Origin: Azolla caroliniana
Taxonomy: Eukaryota > Polypodiophyta
Direction: 5' to 3'
Assembly (NCBI GenBank): GCA_043228905.1
Contig: JBHGNT010000017.1
Coordinates: forward strand, 11,842,001-11,906,000
Length of the DNA: 64,000 bases
Shown here: positions 1 through 10,576 of the stretch, in pieces
How positions within the stretch are numbered: position 1 is the stretch's first letter
Layout: each line of letters opens with the position of its first letter
The notes under the pieces: model-generated
Database searches by the model: none
The model's input: only the letters and a program-made list of their open reading frames with translations
What the model was told of the DNA's origin: nothing
Position numbers and translations under genes: made by a program

Positions 1-645
1 TCAACAACAACAACCTTAGCAACCAAATCAACAACAACAAAAATAGATGGAGAAGGAACCGCTCGAGCCCTTGGATCAGAGTATACTGGACATACTCGAT
101 GAAGACTGAAGGAGCTAACCCATGGGTTCGATGTGTAATGCCCTGTCCGACGAGCGTGCCATGTGTTGGCCTAGAGTATGTTCTCGACGAGTAATGTGGA
201 TGGGGAGGAGTCAGAGTATAATAATATAAGTAGTAGCATAATTATTAGTTAAGTAATATTATAGAAACATATGAATCCAGATAGTTGTACTGATCTGGAT
301 CCGCATTGATTGATAGTTGGTAGCTGGTAAGGCACCGTTTTGTAACTTATACTGGACGACTATAAAAGGGTCTGGAATTGATGTAAAAGTTAATGGAAGT
401 AATATGAGATTAGTGTGTTTCTATTCTTAATTGTATACCTTTTGTACTTGTCGTTCGGTGCTTAAACTCTTAATCTTATGCGTGTTACAATTAATTGGTT
501 GCATAATAAGTAATCCGGAAGGCATCCGGGGATAGTCGGATCGGAATCGGATAGATAGCGGATATCATCCATATCCTAACCACCCCTTTCGAGAAGTGTT
601 CCGAAACAGACACCCTGTGTTTGTGGCTAAGTCCAAGCCAAGATA
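1..645. other. Unclassified LTR-like sequence
   Basis: No coding region is recognisable. A TATA motif (TATAAAAGG, 361-369) followed by T-rich sequence looks like the U3/R junction of a plus-strand LTR, but no matching second copy occurs in the window. The right end abuts a polypurine-like tract of the minus-strand Copia (seen as CTCCCTTGTAAAAGG near 648-662). The sequence does not match that element's 5' LTR at 20547-20839, so it may belong to another element. Confidence 0.35.
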
Positions 646-2642
646 AACAACTCCCTTGTAAAAGGATTACTCTTTCTATTTACAATGGTATGGAGTTGTC
701 TCCCTCGTAAACCTAGATTACATTAACATCTGAGATTATAATTACAAGTCAATCGGCATATAGCTGAGGCGGTAGAGGTAGGATCAATGTCTAGCCTGAT
801 TCGGCTACTCATTTGGATTTATTTGTCTAAATCAGTTAGATCATCTTACCTTCTACTCCTTGCTCAACACTCTTCGGCTCGGTCACTTGTCATCATCCAA
901 TCTTTGTCCTTAGTACTCTGAAGCATTGTTCTGGATGTGGCTTCGTCAGGCAATCAACGATGTTCACCTTAGTGTCGATCTTCTGGACATCGAGCTCCTT
1001 CTGGCTTACAAGCTCCCAGATATGATGATACCGCACCTCAATATGGTTGGTCTTCGCATAATAGCACCTTTCGAATATAGTCGGACTGGGAGAGTCGGAG
1101 AGTGTTTGTCATCCGATTTTGTTCTATCCTCATGCCCAATATGTGTTAGGCTTCTCCTAGTTCCTTCATCGTGAACTTGTCATGAAGGCTCCGCTTTAGT
1201 TTTCCGTTTTCAGCTTGATTGCTCCCTGCAATCAGCATGTCATCGACATATAGGATCAGATAGATCCGGGACTCGTTGGCTACTTGCCGAGTATATAGAC
1301 ATAGGTCGGAGTCAGATTGGTGGTATCCAAGCTACCTGATGTAGGAGTCAAACTCCTGGTACCACATCCTCGACGCTTGTTTTAAGCCATAAAGGCTTTT
1401 CTTCAATCGACATACGAGGTGACTTTCCTCCCTTGTCACCGTGAAGACTGCCGGTTGAGACATGTAGATGTCTTCTTCCAGATCTCCGTGTAGAAATGTC
1501 TTCTTGACATCCAATTGCTCCAACTCTAGGTCTTCTATCATTGCTTGGACCCTTTCGCGACAAGCTGAGATTTCTATTTGGTTTTCTCTGAGTTAGATAC
1601 ATATTTGTATCTGAACACCCATTTGTAGGGTAGCGGCTTCCTTCCTGTTGGTAGTTCATCCAACTCCCATGTTTGATTATGTTGAATCGAGACCATCTCG
1701 GATCGCATGGCTTGTAGCCATGTATTAGCATCCGGTGCAGCGATAGCTTCTTCGTATCTACTTGATTCACTTGCATCGGTGTACTTGACGTAGTCGAGGC
1801 CCGGTTGGTAAAACACTGTTGGCCTTCGATTTTGTCCAGATCTCCTGGGTGACGTATTGGTTGGTTTAGATCCTTTGATCGGCTCTGTCGATCAATCGGT
1901 ACTGGTTGAACCACTTATATCAGGAGACGTATTGGGTGACTTGCCCCTGTGATATGATTTCAGTGATGTCACTTCATCCTCCCCTTCTTCAGGCCTTCGG
2001 TGTCTTGGTCGGTTTGACTCTATCGCCTCCGGCTCAGACCTTCTTGACTTTGCCTTTTGTACTCCTGTCGATTCGGCTTTGTCTTTGATGACTTTGTCTT
2101 CGAGTTCTACTAATGGACCTCCTACCGATTCAAAGTATGCAGGTGTATTGTCGACTTGGTCGAGTTCAACTCTCTATCGAACCTCTGACTCGGTCGATGG
2201 GTCGGTCATTTTACGATGTCTCTATCGACATCAAATGATACCTTCTTACCAACTATTTTCTCCTGGTTCTTCGTAGAGAGAGTCTATTCTTCATTGAAGA
2301 CCACGTCACTATTCCGAATTAGTTTCCAATTCTCTGGATCACATAGCCTATAGCCGAATTCCCCATCGGTTCCATAACTGAGAAATATACATTTTGTTGC
2401 ATGGGGTGCCAACTTGGCTTGTTTCTCCCGGGGGATGAATGTGTAGGCTTCGCATCTGATTATACGGAGCCTATTATAGGTTCGTTGTTTGCCTGACCAT
2501 AGTTCTTGTGCCACTTCAAGCCTGATTTCTTTTGACGATGATAAATTGATCAGATATATACTGTTGTCTACAATGCTTCAAACCAGAACTCCAGCTTCTT
2601 GGAGCATTGCTATCACCCTCCTGGATCATTCGGTTGATCTGT
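646..2642 (-). pseudogene. Copia-S pol remnant: integrase end, RT and RNase H tail
   Basis: Minus-strand Ty1/Copia polyprotein fragments, in coding order from right to left. The end of the integrase core and the following connection region lie at 2642-2284 (FLSYGTDGEFGYRL). The N-terminal RT block is at 1816-1574 (WLQAMRSEMVSIQHNQTWEL), RT with VKKTFLHGDLEEDIYMSQP and LKKSLYGLKQA at 1541-1332, and a YVDDMLI catalytic box near 1237-1252. The RNase H tail with VRYHHIWELV and VDCLTKP is at about 1070-907. The first part of RNase H is missing and several stops and frameshifts break the reading, so the copy is dead. The 5' half of the same element lies at 18691-20546. The reading frame joins across the Gypsy insertion at 2642/18691, inside the integrase stretch following the VAE motif. 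Confidence 0.85.
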
Positions 2643-3474
2643 TGTCGTGGTAGTTTGTGAGTATGTCTCAAAAGGGGTGGGACCACGGGGGTCTCGTACG
2701 AGGAAGAGATGGATGCTAGGAGACCGCCTCTCTCTAGTCCCGACTGCACCAGATGTGGCATGAAACCGGAGCGACTCCGGATGCATACCAGAAGCTATCG
2801 AACGCGAGAGAGGGAGAGAAAGAGAATACGTGCAACACCGACTTAACACACGCTACATATGTACAAGAAAGGAAAGACGAAACTCCGAAGATGCAGACAC
2901 AGACACAAATGCACAAAACTTCACTATATATGTACAAGAGCAAGATACAACCTTGGCTTCGAGTCGGACTAAGGGAGGTTAGGTTACAACAGCAGCCTGC
3001 TGCCAAGCCACCGATCGGGGAGCTCTCGAGCTCATCGCGCCGAGCGGGGTCTTGTACAGGAGACAGAGTAGAAGCAAAAACCCCTTAGGACATACAAGCT
3101 CTTAACCGGACTAAACCCTAAACATACACCAAGACTCAACCCACATGATGACGAAGAAGAAGACCTAGATGAAACCCTAAAGAAGTAAGTAAGGAAAAAA
3201 GAAGAGAAAAGCTATCATAGCTTAGACCTAGGTGGTATACCCTCCTAACTCAAAATGGGCAACCCTTTTACAAGGGACACCGTCTTCCTTTTATAGAACA
3301 TGGAGAGGGATGCGTAACAATGTGGGATAAATCCCTTATTACATGGGGTTCGTTAACCCAAATTAACTCCTATTCGGTGCCATAAGGGCACCCCTATAAT
3401 TCACACCCATATACAAGGGTAAGTGCACATGATGCACTTCACCAATACCACTAACTGCTCCAGTTTTCACTACA
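2643..3474 (-). repeat. 3' LTR of outer Gypsy
   Basis: It is a direct repeat of 17836-18690. On the plus strand it starts TGTCGTGGTAG and ends TTTTCACTACA. On the minus strand it is preceded by the polypurine tract at 3475-3487. About 20 nt near the outer end of the partner LTR are missing here, and scattered substitutions separate the two, so this is an old insertion compared with the inner Gypsy. Confidence 0.8.
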
Positions 3475-3701
3475 TCCACCCCCACCAAATCGCACGTCCA
3501 CTGGTACGTGCCAAATCCAAAGAAGTGTGATTGATTCTATCCGTAATGAGCAACCAGTCTACCGTAATCCTCATTGTGGCTGCCTTGTTGGCCTCTTCCG
3601 GTCCCGAACCGTTAGTTCGGGTTTCGTCTACGCACTTGCCTCTTCGTAGGCTCGTTCGACTTGTCGATAGGTCGTTCGTCGCAATCTCCTCTCTCGCGCG
3701 T
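3475..3701 (-). pseudogene. 3' internal remnant of outer Gypsy
   Basis: A short internal piece lies between the 3' LTR polypurine tract and the insertion point of the inner Gypsy. No protein domain is recognisable. It ends in GCGT (3698-3701), which recurs right after the inner Gypsy at 14856-14859, consistent with a target duplication one base short of the usual five. Confidence 0.5.
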
Positions 3702-4349
3702 TGTCGTGAAGAAAACCGTCCCCTAGCGCAATCGGTGAATAGCGCACATGAACCGGCCCTTCACGTGTGCGCACTCTTAATGTATATAATAGAGAATTAG
3801 GTACAGAGAGAGATCCGGGGTAGTTAGATTCGGTAGGTAGGAAGTAAATGAGGGAGATGGCTCCCTTCTTGATGTTATAAAGGAGAGGGAGATGGAGGGA
3901 GAAGATATAGCGCATTGAGGAGGACGAAGTGCTGTCGAACCGGAACCGAACGCTTCTCCTCTGTCTGTTCTCTGTTGCCCTTCTCTACAGGTTTCGGGAG
4001 GCTCGCGCTGCTTCGGGGAACGCCCGTGTGCTTCCGGCAGCACCTCCATCCTATTCCCATTTCGTGCGTAGACGAACAGGCATCGGCATCTATCCGCCGG
4101 CCTGTTCGGTTGTAGCCGCTCGCGTGTTCTACTGTGTACTCTTTATTCGTTAATATACAAACACTTGTTTCTTCCTGTCTCTGTGTCCATTCGCGTCTTC
4201 TGTGTTGATGGGCCGCCCCCCTGTGTTTGTTTGCTCATACGTGACCGGGCGTCTCTCTCCTTCTCTTTCCCCTTCTATCACCTGCTCTTCGGTTCAAGAC
4301 CCCGGTGGTCCCGCCTTGTTTCTACACGCACGCGCGTAACAACGCGACA
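3702..4349 (+). repeat. 5' LTR of inner Gypsy
   Basis: Starts TGTCGTGAAGAAAACCG and ends AACGCGACA. It contains an AT-rich core promoter-like stretch (TAATGTATATAATAGAG, 3779-3795) and a TTATAAAGGAG motif at about 3875. It matches the 3' LTR over its full length. Confidence 0.92.
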
Positions 4350-4369
4350 TCCTTGGTGAACCCGACGTG
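4350..4369 (+). other. Primer-binding site of inner Gypsy
   Basis: TGGTGAACCCGACGTG begins two to four bases after the LTR, where a tRNA 3' end ending in CCA would pair. The same site (TGGTGAACCCGATGTG) follows the outer Gypsy LTR on the minus strand, so the two elements are relatives. I do not assign the tRNA. Confidence 0.7.
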
Positions 4370-4393
4370 AACCAGGCGGCAGAGGAGCAGAAG

Positions 4394-5719
4394 ATGAGGG
4401 GGTCGGATCTTGTAGAGGCCATGGCTTCGGCCGTGGACCGGATAGTGAGCGCGCGCGAGGGCACCGGCGCCCTTGACAGGGCTATTGAGGCGATCGTCGG
4501 TACGATCGGCCGGTTCAGTGGAAAGGATGCCACGAGTTATTTGGTGTCCTACCGGGCGGAGATGTTGATGAGGGATATCCCAGAAGAGAGGCATCTTGCC
4601 GGATTCCCTCGAGTGGCGATGCCGAGCATCCATGCGGAGGTGCTCGAGATCCGGGCGCAGAGCCGAACCTGGGAAGAGTTCGAAGGACGGCTCTTGGAGA
4701 AATATGGGTTGGATGACGCGCTTCGACTTACGAAGCAAAGCTTCATGGAATGGGTGGAGTCCCCCAACAAAGGAAGAAATGCGTCGGTACTCCTCCGGGA
4801 GTTTGAGGAACGCTTTGCGTGCCTTTCGGCGCTCGATCGGACTGTTCTAGACACAAGTCGTGTCCTACTGTTTGTGAAATCGGTTGACACACGGGATCGG
4901 GGGCAAGTTGGCTCCTTACTGGAAACCGAAGACGGGTTGACGACCGACTGGGCCGCGGTAAAGAGAGTCTGTGGCCGTTTCGACAAACGGTGGGAGTGGG
5001 CTGATATAGAGGCGATCGGGGCGGGACCTGTCGCAGCAACGAGGCTCGAACCGATACCGCAGGCACGAAGGGAGGAGACCCGGGAGTGGCTCGAAACCGG
5101 TTCGTCTTCGACCGGCGTGATCAGAGGCTCGTCCGGGGGAACAACTCTGGAGGAGTTGACACGAGCGGTAAAGGATCTCCAGATCGCCCAGGCTCGGAGG
5201 GAAGGCGGCGATCAGGCTCGTGACCGACAGCCTTCGGCAAGAAGTAGGTGCATGTGGTGCGACGAGGCCGGCCACATCCGGAAAGACTGCGGGGACTTTA
5301 TGGAGGCTTTGAGAAGCCGGGTAGTGTACCTGTGGGAGGGTCAGGTGCACGCCAGCGATACCCGGAGGGCCCTGAGCCGAAACGACGGAAGAGGAGGAAT
5401 GAAAAGGCTGATGGAAGAGGCGGCAGCCCGGCACGCGGAGACCGTCGACTACTTAGCGTCAGCCGGTATTCGGGTCGGGGGTAGCGGGGCCCGGAAGGAG
5501 AGCAAAGCCGAATTCTGGCCGACGGTGCTGGAAGGCCTCGCCGGTGCCCGACTGAAGAGGGACAAGGCGGACCGCGCGGAGAAGCGGGTCCAGGAGGTAA
5601 CCGGGTGGAGTGACCCGGTCGAAGAAAACACGGGTTTTGTCGAAGCAACTTGCCAGAACTACGAGGCTCTGGTTGAAGACAAACGAGTGGGTAGAAACGA
5701 AGGGACCGGACCCTCATAG
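4394..5719 (+). CDS. Gag of inner Gypsy
   Basis: An uninterrupted frame of about 441 residues from the first ATG after the primer site (an in-frame GTG lies 27 nt upstream). The N-terminal two thirds is an alpha-helical capsid-type region (VLLREFEERF, VLLFVKSVD, LTTDWAAVKRVC). One CCHC zinc knuckle follows (CMWCDEAGHIRKDC, about residue 285), then a charged C-terminal tail. Capsid protein packages element RNA in cytoplasmic particles. The VLLF-K/R-S-V/I-D block is also present in the outer Gypsy gag at 17352-17579. Protease lies downstream in another frame (5804), implying either a programmed shift or decay. Confidence 0.85.
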   Translation: MRGSDLVEAMASAVDRIVSAREGTGALDRAIEAIVGTIGRFSGKDATSYLVSYRAEMLMRDIPEERHLAGFPRVAMPSIHAEVLEIRAQSRTWEEFEGRLLEKYGLDDALRLTKQSFMEWVESPNKGRNASVLLREFEERFACLSALDRTVLDTSRVLLFVKSVDTRDRGQVGSLLETEDGLTTDWAAVKRVCGRFDKRWEWADIEAIGAGPVAATRLEPIPQARREETREWLETGSSSTGVIRGSSGGTTLEELTRAVKDLQIAQARREGGDQARDRQPSARSRCMWCDEAGHIRKDCGDFMEALRSRVVYLWEGQVHASDTRRALSRNDGRGGMKRLMEEAAARHAETVDYLASAGIRVGGSGARKESKAEFWPTVLEGLAGARLKRDKADRAEKRVQEVTGWSDPVEENTGFVEATCQNYEALVEDKRVGRNEGTGPS

Positions 5720-5803
5720 AGATACGAAACCCGATTCGGGCAGAAACGGAACGAGGTCGGTGAGTCCAGTGCCCGGGATAACCACAAGAAGGGCGGATAC
5801 CGG

Positions 5804-6427
5804 TTGGGCATGGAGATCGAAAGGACCACGGACCTACGAAAGGTCCTAGAAGAAGGAATCCTCGACAGCAAGGTGGAACTGTCGTTGCGAGAGGTGCTCG
5901 GGATAGCCAAGAAGGAGTTCCACGACTCCATCGTGGACTTGGTGAAGAGGAAGAGGCTGTCGATGGAGGTAGAACCGGAAAGGCCGGTGGAAGTGCGGAC
6001 GGCGCACATAGAGGACATGGCGCTAGAAGACGAGTGGGCGGAGAGCCACTATTCGAGGCCACACTGGGCCCGAGCGACCACGGAAACCCCGGTGAAAATC
6101 GGAGATGTTCAGGAACTGGTGGTGGCACTGGTGGACCACAGTTCGGAAATAAACCTTATGTCCATGGACTTCTACAAAAAGGGGAAATGGCCAATCAACA
6201 CTAAGCACGGGTGGAAGATACGGGCGGCGACGCGCGCCACCGAGGAACTACACGGGGCCTGCCCAAACGTACGAGTCAAGATCGGCAAAGTCGAAATAGA
6301 CCAACACTTCTTTGTGCAGGAAACGTCCTCGCACCCCGTCATTCTAGGGGAACCGTACATTACGGCGGCGCGAATGGAAACCAAGGTGCTGGACAACGGG
6401 TCGGCTTACGCGAGGGTCAAGAGCTAG
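5804..6427 (+). pseudogene. Gypsy aspartic protease region
   Basis: A frame of about 207 residues continuing the inner Gypsy polyprotein. VALVDHSSEINLM is the protease active-site block, where DSG/DTG (or DHG in some relatives) is expected, so the D-H-S here may be inactive. HPVILGEPYI near the C-terminus matches the conserved I-L-G segment. It stops at TAG (6425) a few codons before the Copia X1 insertion. The reading resumes at 10581, where the sequence continues the typical post-protease block (VQFLTVRPNHERN). The stop is one base change from CAG or AAG. Confidence 0.8.
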
Positions 6428-6442
6428 GACGGGCGTCATTCG

Positions 6443-7164
6443 TGTTGGGAGACAGGTCCCTCCGGATGGGAAGGGAGAAGAACAGTGCCGATGAACAAAC
6501 TCGTCCGAGGCCGAAACCGTATGAGGTGGACCCGGCTATGGAGAGCCGGATGATGCAGACCCGATGAAGACCGGATGAGGAGTACCTGGCTACGGAGAGC
6601 CGGATGGTACAGACCCGGTGAAAACCGGATGAGGAGTACCCGGCTACGAAGAGCCGGATGATGCAGACCCGGTGAAGACCGGATGAGGAGTACCTGGCAA
6701 CGGAGAACCGGATGAAGAGACATATTCGTAAATATGTTTTCTGATAGTCCATCGAGGCTATATTTGTAAATAGCCGAAAAGTCATATTAGTATAAATATG
6801 ACTTAGGGCAAACTAATAAGTGTAGTTGTCGTTTCTTGTTGGTGCAAGAGAAGCGAGAGTGCGTAACTGTACACAGAGAGAGAGAGAGAAAGAGGTCGTT
6901 GCCTCTGTTGTAACCGCCGCCTGTGGCGAAGATCTGTGAGCATGAGGTCGTTGCCTCAGTGAACTCACTATTGTACATTCTTACATAGTGACAGTTTGCA
7001 ACCTGTGGGCTGCCGTGGTTTTTCCCCTAGTTTGGGGTTTTCCACGTAAACCTCCTGTGTATCTTCCACCTCTTTGAGTCGTGTTTTATTTCCCGTTTTC
7101 TGTGTATCATTCTAAGCTCGGTTGTGGCCGAGCGTTGTGCATAAGGAGCGTTGAGTTCCCGTCA
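6443..7164 (+). repeat. 5' LTR of Copia X1
   Basis: Direct repeat of 9855-10576. Its first third is made of a 54-bp tandem repeat (GAGGAGTACC boundaries at 6577, 6631 and 6685). A downstream (GA)n tract lies near 6875. AGTATAAATATGAC at 6790-6803 is the likely TATA box. Confidence 0.92.
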
Positions 7165-7194
7165 ATTGGTATCAAAGCAAAATCGACACAGAAA

Positions 7195-7895
7195 ATGGAC
7201 GAATCGTTTGGTGGCATGTTCAAGCTCACCGGCTCCAACTATTCAGTGGAAGTCGAAGATGAGGGATATGCTCGTGGTAAAAGACCTTTGGCTGCCGGTT
7301 CAGTTTGGGGACAAGAGGCCGGACAAAATCGACGCCGCGATATGGGAGGTGATGCACATGAAGACAACGGCGTACATACGGTGCTTCATCGACATGAGCC
7401 TATACAACAAATTCAATGAAGAGAGCAAGGCTCATGAGCTCTGGGAGAAGATCGGCATAATGTTTCAAAACAAAAATGTTGTTAATAAGGTTTCGGTATT
7501 CCGGAAGCTAGTAAGACTCCAGTACCAAGATGGCTCCAGCATGGCGGAGCATATGAATGCCTTCCAGGGGCTGATACACTAGGCAACGTCATTGGAAGTA
7601 CCTCTTGCCGATGAGGTACTAGCGCTACTCCTGCTCGGTTCCCTCCCAGATAGCTGGGAGACGTTGGTTGTCACTTTGGGCAACGCCGGGCCGGAAGGAA
7701 AACGGTTATCCCTAGCAAGAGTAAAGTCGAGCTTGCTAGATCAGGAGGCGCGTCGGAAAGACAAAGATACGAGCTTCGACTCCAAAGTGCTCCTGGCCGA
7801 ATCGGAACGCGGAAGATAGAGAAATCGTAGTCCCCAGAACCGGGAGAAGTCGGGGACACGGTCAAAGTCAACGGGGAGGCCTACTTGCTTCTACC
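7195..7895 (+). pseudogene. Gag of Copia X1, frameshifted and truncated
   Basis: The start is ATG 7195 (MDESFGGMFKLTGSNYS). Comparison with the relative at 32304-32714 shows two bases lost after NYSV, so the frame shifts before WKSKMRDMLVVKDLWLP. A TAG at 7580-7582 (one change from CAG) breaks the second frame, and a later fragment (LADEVLALLLLGSLPDSW, 7592-7819) is also UBN2-type Copia gag. The zinc knuckle and protease that should follow are missing. The sequence jumps near 7895 straight to the middle of integrase. Confidence 0.85.
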
Positions 7896-9844
7896 GGGGA
7901 CAGTTTGAGGAGTACTGCCGCTCGAAGGGAATCCGGCTCGAATTTACCGTGCCGAAGACGCCGGAACTAAACCGGACCATAATGGAGAGGGTCCAGAGTA
8001 TGCTAGCGCATGCAAAACTACCCAAGAAGTTTTGGACTGAGGCACTGTCGACGGCGACATACGTGATAAACAGATGACCCTCAGTACCCTTGGACGGAGA
8101 CACGCCACAGAGAGTGTGGACCGGTAAGGAAGTATCCTACCGGCATCTGAAGGTGTTCGGGTGTCTCGCGTACGTGCATGTAGCTAAGGACCGGAGAGGA
8201 AAGTTAGATCCAAAGACCCGGCCATGCATATTCCTCAGTTACGGTGACGATGAGTTCGGCTACCGAGTGTGGGAGCCGGAAAGCTTCAAAGAAGCGGAGG
8301 ATGACTCCCACAGCCGAAAATGGTTAAGTGCCATGCAGGACGAGATGGATTCCCTGCATGAGAACCATACGTACGAATTGGTGGAGCTGCCGAAAGGAAA
8401 GCGGGCACTCCGAAACAAGTGGGTGTACAAGTTGAAACCGGGAGATGCCGGAAACCCCCCGAGATACAAACCCAGGATCGTGGTGAAGGGGTTCCAGCAG
8501 AAGAAGGGCGTGGACTTCGACGAGATATTTGCCCCGGTAGTAAAGACGACCTCCATCCGGACGGTGCTGAGTATAGCGGCAAGCATGGACCTCGAGGTAG
8601 AACAGCTGGACGTGAAGACGACATTCCTTCACGGCGACCTCGAAGAGGAGATCTACATGCAACAACCGGAGGGATTTGTGGAGAAAGGGAAGGAGCACCT
8701 GGTATGCCGGCTGAAGAAGAGCCTCTACGGGTTGAAGCAGGCCCCCCGGCAATGGTACCGGAAGTTTGACTCCTTCATGACCGATCAAGGGTACCACAAG
8801 ACACAAGCTGATCACTGTGTGTTTGTGAAGAAGTTCGAAGGAGGCGACTTCCTAATACTCCTTTTGTACGTGGATGACATGTTGATCGTCGGACGGGACC
8901 AAGTCAAAATACGGATGCTGAAGAAGGCTCTCAACCGAACCTTCTCAATGAAAGACTTGGGTCCGGCAAGACAGATGTTGGGGATGCACATCATTCGTGA
9001 CCAGTTAAAGAAGCAATTATGGCTGTCACAGGAGAAGTACTTGACAAAGGTGCTTCACCGGTTCAACATGTCAGAAGCGAAACCGGTCGAATCGACACTT
9101 CCGGCAAACTGCAGGCTATCCGGTAAGCAAAGCCCGAAGACGAAAGCAGAGAAGGCGGATATGATGAAGATTCCATATGCCTCTGCCGTCGGGAGCTTGA
9201 TGTACGTAATGGTTTGTACCCGACCTGACATAGGATATGCAGTCGGAGTGGTGAGCCGGTTTAGGAGCAATCTCGGCAAGGAGCACTGGAACGCGGTCAA
9301 ATGGATACTCCGGTATTTGAAGGACACCTCAAATATGTGTCTCCGATTCGGCTCCGGGAAACCTCAACTTGACGGTTTTATCGATTCGGACATGTCGGCT
9401 GATGTGGATACCAGCCGGTCTACATCCGGGTATGTAATGATATATGCGGGGGGAGCTCTTTCGTGGCAGTCGAGGTTGCAGAAAACGGTTGCATTGTCAA
9501 CCACAGAGGCAGAGTACATGGCGGCTGTGGAAGCCGGCAAGGAAATATTATGGATGAAGGACTTCATCGAAGAGCTCGGTATCTGGCAAGAGGAATACCG
9601 ACTCTATTGCGATAGTCAAAGTGCCATCCACCTTGCTAAGAATGCGGCCTACCATTCCCGGACGAAGCATATCTAGCGAAGGTATCACTGGATCCGGGAA
9701 AGAGTAGATGACCAGGAGTTCGCACTGACGAAGATCCACACGGCCGAGAACGGGTCAGATATGCTGACCAAAGTGCTGACACCTGACAAGTTGAACGCAT
9801 GCCGGAAGAAGATCGGGCTAGTAAGACACCCCATGCCGGAGTGA
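7896..9844 (+). pseudogene. Copia X1 pol: integrase tail, RT, RNase H
   Basis: The integrase C-terminal half enters at about 7896 (GIRLEFTVPKTPELN) and carries one stop near 8075. From 8078 an open frame of about 530 residues runs to 9676. It contains the connection region (VFGCLAYVHVAKDRRG) and a complete Copia RT with TFLHGDLEEEIYMQQP, LKKSLYGLKQAPRQWY and the YVDDMLIV catalytic box near 8867. RNase H with TTEAEYMAA and DSQSAIHLAKN follows. A TAG at 9674-9676 (one change from CAG) cuts the last 56 codons, which continue in frame to the natural stop at about 9844 just before the polypurine tract. The RT itself looks intact. Confidence 0.9.
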
Positions 9845-9854
9845 AGGGGGAGTT

Positions 9855-10576
9855 TGTTGGGAGACAGGTCCCTCCGGATGGGAAGGGAGAAGAACAGTGC
9901 CGATGAACAAACTCGGCCGAGGCTGAAACCGTATGAGGTGGACCCGGCTACGGAGAGCCGGATGATGCAGACCCGATGAAGACCGGATGAGGAGTACCTG
10001 GCTACGGAGAGCCGGATGGTACAGACTTGGTGAAAACCAGATGAGGAGTACCCAGCTACGGAGAGCCGGATGATGCAGACCTGGTGAAGACCGGATGAGG
10101 AGTACCCGGCTACGGAGAACCGGATGAAGAGACATATTCGTAAATATGTTTTCTGATAGTCCATCGAGGCTATATTTGTAAATAGCCGAAAAGTCATATT
10201 AGTATAAATATGACTTAGGGCAAACTAATAAGTGTAGTTGTCGTTTCTTGTTGGTGCAAGAGAAGCGAGAGTGCGTAACTGTACACAGAGAGAGAGAGAG
10301 AAAGAGGTCGTTGCCTCTGTTGTAACCGCCGCCTATGGCGAAGATTTGTGAGCACGAGGTCGTAGCCTCGGTGAACTCACTATTGTACATTCTTACATAG
10401 TGACAGTTTGCAGCCTGTGGGCTGCCGTGGTTTTTCCCCTAGTTTGGGGTTTTCCACGTAAACCTCCTGTGTATCTTCCACTTCTTTGTGTCGTGTTTTA
10501 TTTCCTGTTTTCTGTGTATCATTCTAAGCTCGGTTGTGGCCAAGCGTTGCGCATAAGGAGCGTTGAGTTCTCGTCA
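9855..10576 (+). repeat. 3' LTR of Copia X1
   Basis: The same length as the 5' LTR and nearly identical, including the 54-bp minisatellite block. It is preceded by the polypurine tract GAAGGGGGAGTT (9843-9854). The high identity implies an insertion younger than the Gypsy it sits in, as the nesting requires. Confidence 0.92.

Larger units (their letters stand above)
6443..10576 (+). mobile_element. Copia X1, nested in the inner Gypsy
   Basis: A Ty1/Copia element with 722-bp LTRs at 6443-7164 and 9855-10576 (TGTTGGGAG...CCCGTCA/CTCGTCA). It has a primer-binding site TGGTATCAAAGC (7167-7178) and a polypurine tract GAAGGGGGAGTT before the 3' LTR. Target duplication: ATTCG (6438-6442) on the left and ATCG on the right (10577-10580), the right copy having lost one T. 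The Gypsy frame reads through if the element is removed. The interior (2.7 kb) is shorter than a full Copia because gag C-terminus, protease and the first half of integrase are deleted. Confidence 0.93.

Noticed and set aside
4294-4738. Long minus-strand frames opposite the Gypsy gag
   Set aside because: Shadows of the GC-rich gag frame; no domain and opposite to a clear capsid and zinc knuckle.
5298-6128. 276-residue Pro-rich minus-strand frame
   Set aside because: Antisense of gag/protease codons; composition reflects the complement of the plus-strand gene.
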